Shown: in pieces, positions 1 through 9,808 of the stretch | Position numbering within the stretch: position 1 is the first letter of the stretch | Layout: every line of letters begins with the position of its first letter | Source of the DNA: Prauserella marina | GTDB lineage: Bacteria; Actinomycetota; Actinomycetes; Mycobacteriales; Pseudonocardiaceae | NCBI RefSeq assembly: GCF_002240355.1 | Contig: NZ_CP016353.1 | Coordinates: forward strand, 5,247,001-5,311,000 | Reading direction: 5' to 3' | Length of the DNA: 64,000 nucleotides | Program-made: the position numbers and the translations under genes | Notes under the pieces: model-generated | The model's database searches: none | Told to the model about the DNA's origin: nothing | Seen by the model: the letters and a program-made list of their open reading frames with translations, nothing else

Positions 1-2649
1 CTCGACCTCCTCGACCGGGATGGGCTTCCTGCCCCCGTCCCTGATGTCGAACATGCCCCGCAGCGCCCCGCCCTCCCTGTTGAGGCGGTTCACCTCGTCG
101 GCATAGGCGCGGTAGGTCTCGTCCCTGCGGGTCTTGCTCGCGTGCTGCAACAGAAAGACGGTCTCCGGCGTGAAGAGGTGCAGTTCGCCCTCTCGCCGGT
201 AGGCGTACTCACCGCCGGTCTCCAGTCCCCTGTGCACCCGCTCCGTCGGGTTGTCGGGGTAGGCCCTGCGATGCCGGATGGCGACCTCCTCGGCGAGCAC
301 GTCGAGACCGACCCCGCCGAGTTTGGACGTCGTTCCGGTGAAGTACTCGTCCAGCACGTCCTGTGCCAGCCCGAGACATTCGAAGACCTGGGCGGCCGTA
401 TAGGCGCCGACGGTGGAGATGCCCATCTTCGACATGATCTTCAGAACGCCCTTGACGAGCGCGTTCATGTAGTTGCGCACCGCCCGCTCCGGCTCGATGC
501 CGGTGACCGCGCCCTGCGCGATCATGTCCTCGATCGTCTCGAACGCGAGGTACGGGTTGACCGCTGCCGCGCCGAATCCGAGCAGCAGCGCGACGTGGTG
601 CACCTCGCGCGCGTCGCCGGTCTCGACGACGAGCGCCACTCGCAGCCGTTCCTTCGTGCGCACCAGATGGTGGTGCACTGCCGAAACCAGCAGCAGTGAA
701 GGGATCGGCGCCATCCGGTGGTCGGAATCCCGGTCGGAGAGCACAAGCGTGCGGGCACCGGCCTCGATCGCCTCGGACGCTTCCCTGCGCACCCTCTCGA
801 CGGCGTCGGCGAGCGCCGCCCCGCCGCCGTCCACCTCGTACAGTCCGGAAAGGACAGTACAGGCGAAACCGGGAAGATCACCGTCGTCGTTGATGTGGAT
901 GAGCTTGGCCAGCTCGTCGTTGTCGATCACAGGGCAGGGCAGCTGGATGTGCCTGCACGAAGCCGGTCCCGGTTCGAGCAGGTTCTGCTCCGGACCCATG
1001 ATGCGGCTCATCGAGGTGATGAGCTCCTCGCGGATCGCGTCGAGCGGAGGATTGGTGACCTGGGCGAAACCCTGCTTGAAGTACTCGTAGAGCAGCCGCG
1101 AACGCTGGGAGAGCACGGCGGGAGGGGTGTCGGTTCCCATCGACCCCAACGGTTCCGCTCCGGTCGCGGCCATGGGACCGAGCAGGATCTTCAGCTCCTC
1201 CTCGGTGTACCCGAACGCCTGCTGCCTTCGCAGCACGGAGGCATGGGTCTGGGTGATGTGGTCCCTTCCGGTGATCTCGGAAAGACTCAGCAACCCCGCG
1301 TGCAACCACTCCTCGTAAGGCGCCTCCGCCGCGAGCCCGGACTTGATCTCGTCGTCGTTGACGATGCGGCCCGCCTCGGTGTCGACGAGGAACATCCGGC
1401 CCGGCTTCAGCCTGCCCTTGGCGATCACCCGCTCCGGCGGGACGTCGAGCACACCGGACTCACTGGCCAGCACGACCCTGTCGTCGGTCGTTTGCCACCA
1501 GCGGGCCGGCCGCAGACCGTTGCGGTCGAGTACGGCGCCGACGAGGGAACCGTCGGTGAAGGTCACGCAGGCCGGACCGTCCCACGGTTCCATGAGGCTC
1601 GCGTGGAACTGGTAGAACGCGCGCCGCTGTTCGTCCATCGTGGCGTGGTTTTCCCATGCCTCGGGGATCATCATCAGCACGGCGTGCGGCAGCGACCTTC
1701 CTCCGAGATGCAACAGTTCGAGCACCTCGTCGAAGGAGGCCGAATCGGAGGCTTCCGGCGAACACACCGGGTACAGCCTGGTCAGATCCCCCGGCAGGAG
1801 CCCGGATTCCAGCAGCGCCTCACGCGCCCGCATCCGGTTGCGGTTGCCCCTGATCGTGTTGATCTCGCCGTTGTGGGCGACGAACCGGAACGGGTGCGCC
1901 AGCGGCCATGAGGGGAAGGTGTTGGTGGAGAACCTGCTGTGCACCAGTGCGATCGCGCTGACCAGCCGCCGGTCTCGCAGGTCGGGGAAGAACGCGGGCA
2001 GCTGGGCAGGGGTCAGCATTCCCTTGTACACCAGCGTGCGCGAGGACAGCGAAGGAAAGTAGAGCCCGCAGTCGGCCACCTCGCTCTCGTGCTCGGCCCG
2101 CTTGCGCAGGCAGAACGCGAGCCGGTCGAGTTCGACTCCGCTGGGGCCACGGCCGTGCGCGTCCCGCTTTCCCTCGACGAACAGCATCTCGAAGGACGGC
2201 ATCACCGAGCGTGCGGTGGGACCGATGTCCGCGCCGTCGGCATCGGTGGGGACCTCCCGCCAGCCGAGCACGTCGAGACCTTCCTCCGCGGCGATGCGCT
2301 CGACAAGTGCTTTCGCCTTGACGCGCCGGTCTTCGTCGGAGGGAAGGAAGGCGATTCCGGCCGCGTAGTGGTGCGATCCGAACGCGTCCGGTTTCGGGAG
2401 GTCGAAATCGACCTCGGCCCGCAACAATTCATCGGGAAGTTGCACCAGGATGCCCGCACCGTCACCACTGGTGGGCTCGGCGCCCGCCGCGCCCCGGTGG
2501 TCGAGATTCGTCAACGCGTCGAGACCGTCGGTGACGATGCTGTGAGAGCGGACACCACGGACGTGGGCGACCATGGCCACACCGCAGGAATCCTGTTCCG
2601 TCGCAGGATCGTAGAGACCCTGAGGAGACGGAATCGCGGAGAAGATCAA
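1..2649 (-). CDS. gltB: Glutamate synthase (NADPH) large subunit, 5' part only (runs off the left edge)
   Basis: The first 883 codons are present. The protein makes glutamate from glutamine and 2-oxoglutarate with the small subunit GltD. The start is a TTG at 2649-2647, preceded by a perfect AGGAGG (2660-2655) with a 5-nt spacer. The chain begins [15 protein letters not shown] and reaches [11 protein letters not shown], so Cys22 is the expected N-terminal nucleophile of the class II amidotransferase after propeptide removal. Later blocks match the family: the glutaminase segment with [19 protein letters not shown] and [16 protein letters not shown], then the central domain with [13 protein letters not shown]. 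The FMN/Fe-S synthase half lies outside the window. Family assignment is from recognised sequence. It is divergent from the B12 transporter, and no operator is certain. Confidence 0.97.
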   Translation of the reverse strand, partial: MIFSAIPSPQGLYDPATEQDSCGVAMVAHVRGVRSHSIVTDGLDALTNLDHRGAAGAEPTSGDGAGILVQLPDELLRAEVDFDLPKPDAFGSHHYAAGIAFLPSDEDRRVKAKALVERIAAEEGLDVLGWREVPTDADGADIGPTARSVMPSFEMLFVEGKRDAHGRGPSGVELDRLAFCLRKRAEHESEVADCGLYFPSLSSRTLVYKGMLTPAQLPAFFPDLRDRRLVSAIALVHSRFSTNTFPSWPLAHPFRFVAHNGEINTIRGNRNRMRAREALLESGLLPGDLTRLYPVCSPEASDSASFDEVLELLHLGGRSLPHAVLMMIPEAWENHATMDEQRRAFYQFHASLMEPWDGPACVTFTDGSLVGAVLDRNGLRPARWWQTTDDRVVLASESGVLDVPPERVIAKGRLKPGRMFLVDTEAGRIVNDDEIKSGLAAEAPYEEWLHAGLLSLSEITGRDHITQTHASVLRRQQAFGYTEEELKILLGPMAATGAEPLGSMGTDTPPAVLSQRSRLLYEYFKQGFAQVTNPPLDAIREELITSMSRIMGPEQNLLEPGPASCRHIQLPCPVIDNDELAKLIHINDDGDLPGFACTVLSGLYEVDGGGAALADAVERVRREASEAIEAGARTLVLSDRDSDHRMAPIPSLLLVSAVHHHLVRTKERLRVALVVETGDAREVHHVALLLGFGAAAVNPYLAFETIEDMIAQGAVTGIEPERAVRNYMNALVKGVLKIMSKMGISTVGAYTAAQVFECLGLAQDVLDEYFTGTTSKLGGVGLDVLAEEVAIRHRRAYPDNPTERVHRGLETGGEYAYRREGELHLFTPETVFLLQHASKTRRDETYRAYADEVNRLNREGGALRGMFDIRDGGRKPIPVEEVE

Positions 2650-2660
2650 GGGGACCTCCT

Positions 2661-2939
2661 GCGTCGTCTTCGTGCTCGATAACTGCCGGCACGGGACGAC
2701 AATGGCCCGCTTATTAGCGCGACCTTAACATCTGCGAAACCTCAGAGCACCGGTTCAGAGTGCTCGATCAGCCCACATCACTGTAACAATCTGGCCGCCG
2801 AGAACGACTCAGTTCCGAATGGGGTTCTTGACGGGTGCGCCCGTGATCGGGCGACCGGTAACGCTGTATCGCCCAGCTTACCCGAGGTCCGGAGCGCCGG
2901 CCGTGGTTCGCGGTCCAGGCTCACAGGGGCACGGCGGCT
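2661..2939. promoter_or_regulatory. Divergent intergenic region between gltB and the B12 riboswitch
   Basis: About 280 bp with no convincing gene. It must hold the gltB promoter (leftward) and the promoter for the riboswitch-controlled transport operon (rightward). It is locally AT-richer than its surroundings (TTATTAGCGC near 2711, CTTAACATCTG near 2724). There is an inverted repeat GAGCAC-9 nt-GTGCTC at 2745-2765 that could be an operator. No clear -35/-10 pair could be fixed by eye. Confidence 0.4.
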
Positions 2940-3075
2940 TTGCACTGGTAGCGTCCTTCCCGACGTGCGCGGTAGCGAAGTCCGGTGCGAATCCGGCGCT
3001 GTGCCGCAACTGTGAGGCCGTGTCGAGGCGATTACCGATCGTCACCAACGGCTGAGCCAGGTCGCCTGCCGCGCG
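2940..3075 (+). promoter_or_regulatory. Cobalamin (adenosylcobalamin) riboswitch
   Basis: The conserved core is readable. GGTGCGAATCCGGCGC lies at about 2984-2999, followed by CTGTGCCGCAACTGTG at about 2999-3014. The 3' B12 box GCTGAGCCAGGTCGCCTGCC lies at about 3051-3070. These three blocks in this order and spacing are diagnostic for the cobalamin riboswitch family. It lies directly upstream of a substrate-binding protein/permease/ATPase operon of the B12 or Fe-siderophore type, which supports a B12 substrate. The 5' boundary is approximate. Binding is expected to lower expression of the operon downstream. Confidence 0.93.
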
Positions 3076-3079
3076 CGCC

Positions 3080-3115
3080 GACGCCATTCCGCCTCCGGCA
3101 CAGGGGTGCGGCGTC
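3080..3115 (+). promoter_or_regulatory. Possible riboswitch expression-platform hairpin
   Basis: GACGCC (3080-3085) can pair with GGCGTC (3110-3115), and an inner CCGC/GCGG extends the stem. The hairpin lies between the B12 box and the btuF start codon. No U-tract follows, so it would act on translation or as an anti-sequestering element rather than as a classical terminator. This is inference from base pairing only. Confidence 0.35.
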
Positions 3116-3170
3116 CTCGGCCGGTAACGGTCGGGCGCGGCCAGTGCCGACCGACCACAACCGAGGGCCC

Positions 3171-4112
3171 ATGTCACGCCTGAGAATCCCACTCCTGCTC
3201 CTCCCCCTTTTCGCGGTACTCGCACTGACCGGTTGCGCGGACAGGGAGCCGGAGGGAGAAACCGCATCGTCGGCACAGGGCCAGTTCCCCGTCGAACTGC
3301 ACCCCGAAGGCGGCAAGGCGGTCACCATCGAGCAGCGCCCCGAACGGATCGTTTCGCTTTCTCCGTCCACAACGGAAACACTGTTCGCGGTGGGCGCCGG
3401 TGACCAGGTGGTCGCCGTCGACTCGTTCTCGAACTATCCCGAGGACGCGCCGACGACGTCACTCAGCGGAATCAACGCCGACCCGCAAGCGATTGCCTCC
3501 CACAATCCCGACCTCGTGATCGTCGAGTCCGATCTGGACGACAAACTCGGCGACGCCCTCGCGAAGACGGGGACGCAGACTCTCGTGCTCAGCGCGCCAT
3601 CGACGCTGGAGCAGGCGTACGAGCAATTCCGGCTCGTCGGAAAGGCGACCGGTCACGCCGACGAAGGCGCCGACCTCGCCACGCGCACCAAGGAGGAGAT
3701 CGACAAGCTGGCCGCCGACGCACCGGAGACCAGCGGGTCGCTGACCTACTACCACGAACTCGACCCCACCTTCTACAGCGTCACGTCGGCGACGTTCATC
3801 GGTCAGATCTACGACCTCTTCGGGCTGACCAACATCGCAGACCAGGACGACCCCAACGCCCTCGGTGGCTACCCGCAGTTGTCGGCCGCACACGTCGTGC
3901 AGTCCAATCCGGACCTGATCTTCCTCGCCGACACCAACTGCTGCGGGCAGAACGCCGACACGGTGGCGGCTCGGCCGGGGTGGGACACGATCACCGCGGT
4001 GAAAGAGAACCGGGTCCACGCGATGGACGACGACATCGCCTCGCGCTGGAGCCCCCGCATCGTCGACCTCGTCCGTACTGTGTCGGACGCCGTCGCGGCG
4101 GCAGGCAGGTAG
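3171..4112 (+). CDS. btuF: Cobalamin ABC transporter substrate-binding lipoprotein
   Basis: 313 aa. The start ATG at 3171 gives a lipoprotein signal peptide with hydrophobic core LLLLPLFAVLAL and lipobox LTGC, so the mature protein should be lipid-anchored outside the membrane. The body is a class III periplasmic-binding fold typical of BtuF/FecB. It starts with ERIVSLSPSTTETLFAVGAG, and later has the long interdomain helix region and a C-terminal ITAVKENRVHAMDDD motif. It is followed 3 bp later by the permease. The riboswitch directly upstream makes a corrinoid the most likely ligand; a siderophore binder is the alternative on sequence alone. Upstream frames in phase with this gene would overlap the riboswitch and lack a signal peptide, so they were not used. 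Confidence 0.9.
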   Translation: MSRLRIPLLLLPLFAVLALTGCADREPEGETASSAQGQFPVELHPEGGKAVTIEQRPERIVSLSPSTTETLFAVGAGDQVVAVDSFSNYPEDAPTTSLSGINADPQAIASHNPDLVIVESDLDDKLGDALAKTGTQTLVLSAPSTLEQAYEQFRLVGKATGHADEGADLATRTKEEIDKLAADAPETSGSLTYYHELDPTFYSVTSATFIGQIYDLFGLTNIADQDDPNALGGYPQLSAAHVVQSNPDLIFLADTNCCGQNADTVAARPGWDTITAVKENRVHAMDDDIASRWSPRIVDLVRTVSDAVAAAGR

Positions 4113-4115
4113 TCG

Positions 4116-5165
4116 GTGCTCAAACCGCGCAGGGCCGCCGCGGCCACCACCCGGTTGCGGTTCCGGACGGTGCTGATCGGGCTGCTCATCCTCACCGTCG
4201 CCGCCGGATTCGCGCTCGTCGCGGGGACGGGCGAACTCGGCTGGCAGCGGGTGCTCGCCGAGATCGGCGCACAGCTCACCGGCGGCACGTCACCCCTTTC
4301 GGAAAGGGAAGCGGCGATCGTATGGGAGCTGCGGGCTCCGAGGGTTGTACTCGCGGGCCTCGTCGGCGCGGCGCTCGCCGGAGCGGGCGCCGCGTTCCAG
4401 GGCGTCTTCCGCAACCCGCTCGCCGATCCCTACCTGCTGGGCGCGGCGGCCGGAGCGGGCATGGCAGCGACCATCGTCGTCGTGCTCACTCCCGCGGTGA
4501 CCACCTGGTTCATCGGACCGCTCCCGCTCGCCGCCTTCGCCGGCGCGCTCGGCGGGGTGGGCCTGAGTTACCTGCTCGGCAGGTCGGCAGGAGGGAAGGG
4601 GACCGCGACCCTGCTGCTCGCCGGTGTCGCCGTGACCGCCTTCCTCACCGCCATCCAGACCTTCGTGCAGCAGCTCAACACGGACACGATCAAGCAGGTC
4701 TACACGTGGACCCTCGGCGGGCTCAACGTCACGAGCTGGCGTGAGGTGTGGGTGGCGCTGCCCTACGTCGTGCTCGCCGCGGTCGTGCTGTGTGCCTGCG
4801 CGCGGTTGCTCGACGTGCTCTCACTCGGTGACGCCGAGGCGGCCTCGCTCGGGATCTCGCCAGGCAAGGTCAGGGTCGTCATCCTCGCCACCGCGTCACT
4901 GGCCACCGCGGCCGCGGTGGCGGTCAGCGGGCTGATCGGGTTCGTCGGCATCGTCGTACCGCACATCGTACGACTGCTCGCCGGTGCGAGTTACCGCGTG
5001 ATCGTGCCGATGTCACTCGTGGGAGGGGCGACGTTCCTGATCCTCGCCGACTACGTCGCGAGAACGGCACTGCCGGGCGAACTCCCCATCGGGGTCGTCA
5101 CCGCGTTCGCCGGAGCACCCTTCTTCGCGCTCGTACTCAGGACAGGCAAGGGGCGATCACTGTGA
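4116..5165 (+). CDS. btuC: Cobalamin ABC transporter permease (FecCD/BtuC family)
   Basis: 349 aa, GTG start 3 bp after the btuF stop. It is strongly hydrophobic throughout, consistent with about ten membrane helices. FecCD-family landmarks are visible: WELRAPRVVLAGLVGAALAG near residue 70, GAAFQGVFRNPLADPYLLG near residue 90, and the late cytoplasmic coupling region GLIGFVGIVVPHIVRLLAG near residue 275. The stop overlaps the ATPase start (GTGA), so the two are translationally coupled. The substrate assignment rests on the operon and riboswitch, not on this protein. Confidence 0.92.
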   Translation: MLKPRRAAAATTRLRFRTVLIGLLILTVAAGFALVAGTGELGWQRVLAEIGAQLTGGTSPLSEREAAIVWELRAPRVVLAGLVGAALAGAGAAFQGVFRNPLADPYLLGAAAGAGMAATIVVVLTPAVTTWFIGPLPLAAFAGALGGVGLSYLLGRSAGGKGTATLLLAGVAVTAFLTAIQTFVQQLNTDTIKQVYTWTLGGLNVTSWREVWVALPYVVLAAVVLCACARLLDVLSLGDAEAASLGISPGKVRVVILATASLATAAAVAVSGLIGFVGIVVPHIVRLLAGASYRVIVPMSLVGGATFLILADYVARTALPGELPIGVVTAFAGAPFFALVLRTGKGRSL

Positions 5166-5947
5166 AGGCACTGCGGCTGCACGAGGTGAGCGCCGGATAC
5201 GGCGGGAAACCGGTAGTCCACAATGTATCGACCACTGTGGACGAAGGTGGCTGGTTCGCGATCGTGGGACCGAACGGGGCCGGAAAGTCTACCCTGCTCA
5301 AGGCCATCGCGGGTCTCGTTCCCCACGCTGGGACCATCGAGGTGCACGGCCGCGCTGCGCGTTCGCTGAGCCGCAGGGAGCGGGCGCGGGAGGTGGGCTA
5401 CGCGCCACAGAAACCGGCGCTGCCGGAAGGGCTGACCGTCACCGATTACACGCTGCTCGGCCGGACCCCGCACCTCGGCCCACTCGCGAGGGAAAGCGCC
5501 GCCGATCTGTCCACTGTGGATGACTCGCTCGCGAGGCTCGACCTCGCCGCGCTCTCCGGCCGCAGGCTCGGCACCCTTTCCGGCGGCGAGGCTCAGCGCG
5601 CCGTGCTGGCGAGGGTGCTGGCGCAGCAGACCAGGTTGCTGTTGCTCGACGAGCCGACGACGGGCCTCGACGTCGGGCACGCCCAGACGCTGCTCGAACG
5701 ACTGGACCGGCTGCGCCGCGAGGACGGGACGACCGTCGTGTCCACGCTGCACGACCTCACCTTCGCCGCGCAGTACGCGGACACCTTGCTGCTGCTCGAC
5801 AACGGGGAGGTCGCCGCGGAAGGGCGGCCGGAGGACGTCCTCACCTCGGAGCGGCTGCGCAGGCACTACGCCGCCGAAACCGAGGTACTGCTGACCAGCG
5901 GCGGCCATCCCGTCGTGGTGCCGCTGCGAGCGGCACCGGAAGCCTGA
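5162..5947 (+). CDS. btuD: Cobalamin ABC transporter ATP-binding protein
   Basis: 261 aa, GTG start overlapping the permease stop by 4 bp. It is a complete ABC ATPase: Walker A GPNGAGKST near residue 37, signature LSGGEAQRA near residue 140, Walker B LLLLDEPTTGLD near residue 160 and the switch histidine in STLHDLTFA. The Q-loop is in YAPQKPALPEG. It powers uptake through BtuC. The 3' end is followed at once by a short array of 21-bp repeats rather than by a classical terminator. Confidence 0.92.
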   Translation: MKALRLHEVSAGYGGKPVVHNVSTTVDEGGWFAIVGPNGAGKSTLLKAIAGLVPHAGTIEVHGRAARSLSRRERAREVGYAPQKPALPEGLTVTDYTLLGRTPHLGPLARESAADLSTVDDSLARLDLAALSGRRLGTLSGGEAQRAVLARVLAQQTRLLLLDEPTTGLDVGHAQTLLERLDRLRREDGTTVVSTLHDLTFAAQYADTLLLLDNGEVAAEGRPEDVLTSERLRRHYAAETEVLLTSGGHPVVVPLRAAPEA

Positions 5948-5949
5948 TC

Positions 5950-6042
5950 CGCGAGTCCCCCACCCAGGACGCCGAGATCCGCACTCAGGCACGCGAGATC
6001 CGCGTTCAGGACATCGAGATGCGCATTCGGGTCGCCGAGACC
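5950..6042 (+). repeat. Short array of the 21-bp repeat family (about four units)
   Basis: Contiguous 21-nt units start at about 5950, 5971, 5992 and 6013, with a partial unit at 6034. They share the core CGAGATCCGCACTCAGG with a variable linker of a few bases (for example CGCGAGATCCGCGTTCAGGAC). The same unit forms the large arrays at 41250-41480 and, inverted, at 41603-41787. The array starts 3 bp after the btuD stop and ends before the next gene's promoter. It has no spacers, so it is not CRISPR. Confidence 0.85.
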
Positions 6043-6065
6043 TATGACCACGGACTAGAACGCGT

Positions 6066-6080
6066 TACAGTTCCGGGGTG
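6066..6080 (+). promoter_or_regulatory. -10 element of a leaderless promoter for the SDR gene
   Basis: TACAGT at 6066-6071 is followed by 6 nt and the GTG start at 6078, with no Shine-Dalgarno. This spacing would put the transcription start at the start codon. It is the first of eleven such cases in the window. Confidence 0.5.
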
Positions 6081-6869
6081 ATTCTCGATCGTTTCCTGCT
6101 GACCGACAAGGTCGCCGTCGTCACGGGAGCCGGGAGGGGCATCGGCGCGGCGACGGCGCTCGCGCTGGCCGAAGCGGGCGCCGATGTCGTGCTGTCGGCC
6201 CGGACCGCCGAACAACTCGACAAGATCGCCGACCAGATCGCCGGAACCGGCCGCGGAGCACACGTCGTACCGGCCGATCTGTCCGATCCCGCCGCGGCGG
6301 CTGCCCTCGCGGACACCGCGGCCGAGCAGTTCGGCCGAATCGACATCGTCGTCAACAACGTCGGCGGCACCCTTCCCCGGCCGCTGCTGGACACCAGCAC
6401 CGAGTTCCTCGAAGATGCCTTCCGCTTCAACGTCTCCACCGCGCACGCGCTCACCAGCGCGTCGGTGCCGCACCTGCTCGCCTCCGGTGATGGCTCGATC
6501 GTCAACATCTCGTCGATCATGGGCAGGGTCACCGGCCGTGGCTTTCTCGCCTACGGCACGGCCAAAGCCGCGCTCGCCCACTACACCCGGCTCGCCGCGA
6601 CCGACCTCTCCCCCAAGATCAGGGTCAACGCGGTCGCGGTGGGATCGGTCGCCACGTCGGCGCTGGAGGTCGTGGTGAACAACCCGGAACTGCGGGAGCG
6701 GATGGAATCGGCGACCCCGCTGCGCCGCATCGGCGATCCCGACGACATCGCGGCGACCGTGATCTACCTCTGCTCGCGGGCAGGCGGATATGTGACAGGC
6801 AAGGTTTTCGAGGTCGACGGCGGCCTCGAAGCACCCAATCTCGACTTCGGTTTGGCGGATCTGACATGA
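6078..6869 (+). CDS. SDR family NAD(P)-dependent oxidoreductase
   Basis: 263 aa, GTG start. It is a classical short-chain dehydrogenase: cofactor motif [11 protein letters not shown] near residues 17-27, NNVG near residue 93, catalytic Ser in NISSIMG and the Tyr/Lys pair in YGTAKAAL near residue 158. The C-terminal DGGLEAPN fits the family. The substrate is unknown. Its stop overlaps the start of the next gene by 4 bp (ATGA), so the two form an operon and probably act on the same metabolite. Translation is probably leaderless. Confidence 0.88.
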   Translation: MILDRFLLTDKVAVVTGAGRGIGAATALALAEAGADVVLSARTAEQLDKIADQIAGTGRGAHVVPADLSDPAAAAALADTAAEQFGRIDIVVNNVGGTLPRPLLDTSTEFLEDAFRFNVSTAHALTSASVPHLLASGDGSIVNISSIMGRVTGRGFLAYGTAKAALAHYTRLAATDLSPKIRVNAVAVGSVATSALEVVVNNPELRERMESATPLRRIGDPDDIAATVIYLCSRAGGYVTGKVFEVDGGLEAPNLDFGLADLT

Positions 6870-7936
6870 CCTATCGCGTCGCGCAGTGGAGCACGGGCAA
6901 CGTCGGCAAGCACGCGCTCGCGGGCATCGCGGCCCGGCCCGACCTCGAACTGACCGGCTGCTGGGTCTCGGATCCCGCGAAGGCGGGAAGGGACGCGGGC
7001 GAACTCGCCGGGCTCGACACCCGGTTCGGGGTCACGGCGACCACCGACGCGGAGGCGGTACTCGCGACGCGGCCCGACTGTGTCGTCTACACGGCGATGG
7101 CCGACGACCGGATCATGGAGGCGCTTGCCGATTTGCGGCGCATCCTCAAGGCAGGCTGCAACGTGGTGTCGAGCAGCCCGGTGTTCCTCCAGTTCCCCGA
7201 AGGGGTCATCCCGCCGGAGCTGTCCGATCCCGTCCGCGAAGCCGCGAAGGAGGGCGGCGTCTCGTTGTGGGTCAACGGTATCGACCCCGGCTTCGCCAAC
7301 GACTGGTTGCCGTTGACGCTCACGAGCATCGCCGAACGGGTCGACGAACTGCGCTGCCTGGAAATCCTCGACTACTCGACCTACGACAACCGCAAGGTCC
7401 TCTTCGACATCATGGGGTTCGGCTCCGCGATGGACGATCTGCCGCTGCTGCTGCAACCCGGCGTCCTCACGCTCGCCTGGGGCAGCGTGGTGCGCCAGCT
7501 CGCCGCGGGACTCGGAACCGAGCTGGACGAGGTGACCGAACACTACGAACGGCTTCCCGCGCCGGACACCTTCGACATCGCGGCGGGCACCATCGACAAA
7601 GGCACGGCGGCGGCGCTGCGGTTCGAGATCATCGGTATGCGCGGAGGGAAACCCGCCTGCGTACTTGAGCACATCACGCGGCTGCGCCCCGACATCGGTC
7701 CCGACTGGCAGCAGCCGACCGGAAACGGCTGCTACCGCGTTCAGCTCACCGGCGAACCCAATTACACGCTGGATCTCCAGCTCATGGGTTCCGACGGCGA
7801 CCACAACACGGCTGGACTGAAAGCCACCGCGATGCGGCTGGTCAACGCCGTCCCCGCCGTGGTGGAGGCTTCGCCCGGCCTACTGACCGGGCTCGACCTT
7901 CCGCTGGTCACCGGAAGGGGGCTCCTCGGCAGGTGA
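6866..7936 (+). CDS. Dihydrodipicolinate reductase-like NAD(P)-binding protein
   Basis: 356 aa, ATG overlapping the SDR stop. The N-terminal Rossmann segment is [20 protein letters not shown] middle region includes [14 protein letters not shown] and [16 protein letters not shown]. This is the layout of the DapB-like/2,4-diaminopentanoate dehydrogenase-like family common in actinobacteria, often next to SDR or P450 genes in sterol or xenobiotic catabolism. The actual substrate is not known. The last 57 bp overlap, tail to tail, the 3' end of lgt on the opposite strand. Confidence 0.75.
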   Translation: MTYRVAQWSTGNVGKHALAGIAARPDLELTGCWVSDPAKAGRDAGELAGLDTRFGVTATTDAEAVLATRPDCVVYTAMADDRIMEALADLRRILKAGCNVVSSSPVFLQFPEGVIPPELSDPVREAAKEGGVSLWVNGIDPGFANDWLPLTLTSIAERVDELRCLEILDYSTYDNRKVLFDIMGFGSAMDDLPLLLQPGVLTLAWGSVVRQLAAGLGTELDEVTEHYERLPAPDTFDIAAGTIDKGTAAALRFEIIGMRGGKPACVLEHITRLRPDIGPDWQQPTGNGCYRVQLTGEPNYTLDLQLMGSDGDHNTAGLKATAMRLVNAVPAVVEASPGLLTGLDLPLVTGRGLLGR

Positions 7937-8947
7937 GTCCTTCTCGTCGGGACCCGCCTCGTCAGTTTCGCTCCTGCCCGTTTCGCCTCTGGTGTCCCTG
8001 GTGTCACCGTCGTCATCAGGCTCACCCACCGCGCCACCGAAACCGTCATAGTCGTCGTCATCGCCGTGACCGCGCAGCGTTTCCGGCGCTTCCCTCGGCC
8101 CGAACCTGCGGGCGTACACGAAGTACGCGACCGCGCCGGCGAACAGGATCATCGAGGTCCACACGTTGACCCTGAGCCCGAGGATGTGGTTGGCCTCGTC
8201 GGTGCGCATCAGCTCGATCCAGAATCTGCCCGCCGTGTAACCGGCGACGTAGAGCGCGAACGCGCGGCCGTGGCCGAGGCGCAGCTTGCGATCGAGCCAC
8301 ACGACGAGCAGCGCGACGCCCAGATTCCACAGCAGCTCGTAGAGGAACGTCGGGTGAACGACCTCAAGCGGGACATCGCTGAGGGCGACCCCGTCGAGCG
8401 GGTCCCTGATGAGCGGGTTGTCGGGATCGACCCGCTGGTAGATCTCAAGTCCCCACGGCAGATCCGTCGGACCGCCGTAGAGCTCCTGGTTGAAGTAGTT
8501 GCCGAGCCGCCCGATGGCCTGAGCGACCACGATGCCCGGCGCGATGGCGTCGGCAACGGCGGGCAGCGGGATTCCCCTGCGGCGGCACGCGATCCAGGCG
8601 CCGACCGCGCCGAGCGCGATCGCTCCCCAGATGCCGAGGCCGCCGTCCCAGATGTACAGGGCACGCACCGGGTCCTTGCCTTCACCGAAGTACAACTGGT
8701 TGTCGGTGATGACGTGGTAGAGCCTGCCGCCGATGAGCCCGAACGGCACCGCCCACACCGCGATGTCGACGACCGTGCCCTTGCTGCCACCCCGCTGGAC
8801 CCACCGCCGGTCACCCCACCAGATGGCGACGATGATGCCGGCGATGATGCACAGCGCATACGCCCGCAGCGGAACGGAGCCGATCATCCAGACCCCGCGA
8901 TCGGGGCTCGGGATGTTCGCGAGGAAGACAGCCGAGGCGGTGTTCAC
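7880..8947 (-). CDS. lgt: Prolipoprotein diacylglyceryl transferase
   Basis: 355 aa from the GTG at 8947 (MNTASAVFLANIPSP), which matches where family members begin; an in-frame GTG at 8974 would add nine residues. The enzyme transfers diacylglycerol to the lipobox cysteine of prolipoproteins such as BtuF here. Seven-helix Lgt landmarks are present: GLIGGRLYHVITD near residue 70, the signature region QAIGRLGNYFNQELYG near 135, and VHPTFLYELLWN near 190. The last 80 residues form a very acidic, disordered tail (DDDDYDGFGG and onward) typical of actinobacterial Lgt. The tail's last 19 codons are antisense to the neighbouring gene. It ends the trp operon, as in mycobacteria. Confidence 0.95.
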   Translation of the reverse strand: MNTASAVFLANIPSPDRGVWMIGSVPLRAYALCIIAGIIVAIWWGDRRWVQRGGSKGTVVDIAVWAVPFGLIGGRLYHVITDNQLYFGEGKDPVRALYIWDGGLGIWGAIALGAVGAWIACRRRGIPLPAVADAIAPGIVVAQAIGRLGNYFNQELYGGPTDLPWGLEIYQRVDPDNPLIRDPLDGVALSDVPLEVVHPTFLYELLWNLGVALLVVWLDRKLRLGHGRAFALYVAGYTAGRFWIELMRTDEANHILGLRVNVWTSMILFAGAVAYFVYARRFGPREAPETLRGHGDDDDYDGFGGAVGEPDDDGDTRDTRGETGRSETDEAGPDEKDSPAEEPPSGDQRKVEPGQ

Positions 8948-9016
8948 CGGGTCACCGTAGCGTGTTGCCGCCACGGATCAGCGGTCGAGGGCACCGGAAC
9001 GGGTACCGAGGCGCAC

Positions 9017-9808
9017 TCAGGCCGTCGTGACCGGCTTGCGCACCCCTTCGGCCAGCTCACCGGTGAGTTCGGCGAGGGCAGAGGGGCCCTCCGCGGCCTT
9101 CGACACGAGCGCGGAACCGACGATGACCGCGTCGGCGAACCCGGCTACCTCGGCGGCCTGCTCACCGGAACGCACCCCGAGCCCGACGCCGATCGGCAGG
9201 TCGGTGTGCGCCCGCGTGCGGGCGACAAGTCCCTCGGCGGCGGCGCCGACCGTTTCCCTCGCCCCGGTGACCCCCATGACGGCGGTGGCGTAGATGAACC
9301 CGCTGCTCGCCTCGGCGGTCAGCGCGATCCGCTCCTCGGAGGAGGAGGGCGCGACGAGGAAGATCCGATCGAGCCCGTGCCGCTCCGATGCCTCCAGCCA
9401 GTCACCACCCTCGTCGGGCGTGAGGTCGGGGGTGATGATGCCGAGACCGCCCGCCGAGGCGAGGTCCCTGGCGAACGCGTCGACACCGTAGTGGAAAACG
9501 GGATTCCAGTACGTCATGACGACCGCCTTGCCGCCCCGCGCCGACACCGACTCGACGACGTCGAAGAGCTGCCGGAGCCGGAAGCCGTTGCTCAGTGCCG
9601 TGTCGGCGGCGGCCTGGATGGTCGGACCGTCCATCACCGGGTCCGAGTACGGCACGCCGACCTCGATGAGGTCCGCGCCCGCGTCGATGGTGGCCGCGAT
9701 GAGTTCCTTCGAATCCGCGACGGTGGGGTATCCGGCGGGCAGGTAGCCGACCAGCGCGCCCCGCCGCTGCGCCCTCGTCTCCTCGAAGAGTCCGGCCAGC
9801 TTGCTCAC
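9017..9808 (-). CDS. trpA: Tryptophan synthase alpha chain
   Basis: 263 aa. It cleaves indole-3-glycerol phosphate to indole and G3P. TIM-barrel landmarks: [12 protein letters not shown], the catalytic Glu in [17 protein letters not shown] (near residue 49) and the catalytic Asp in [12 protein letters not shown] (near 128 in this chain). The phosphate site is [12 protein letters not shown]. The GTG start overlaps the trpB stop (GTGA), and a GGAGG lies 4 nt upstream. It is followed by lgt after 69 bp. Confidence 0.97.
   Translation of the reverse strand: MSKLAGLFEETRAQRRGALVGYLPAGYPTVADSKELIAATIDAGADLIEVGVPYSDPVMDGPTIQAAADTALSNGFRLRQLFDVVESVSARGGKAVVMTYWNPVFHYGVDAFARDLASAGGLGIITPDLTPDEGGDWLEASERHGLDRIFLVAPSSSEERIALTAEASSGFIYATAVMGVTGARETVGAAAEGLVARTRAHTDLPIGVGLGVRSGEQAAEVAGFADAVIVGSALVSKAAEGPSALAELTGELAEGVRKPVTTA

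Noticed and set aside
718-1911. 397-codon open frame antisense to gltB
   Set aside because: GC-rich third positions of gltB leave the opposite strand open. There is no domain and no ribosome site. Same reasoning for 23994-25778, 37320-38915, 43297-44832 and 61361-63112.
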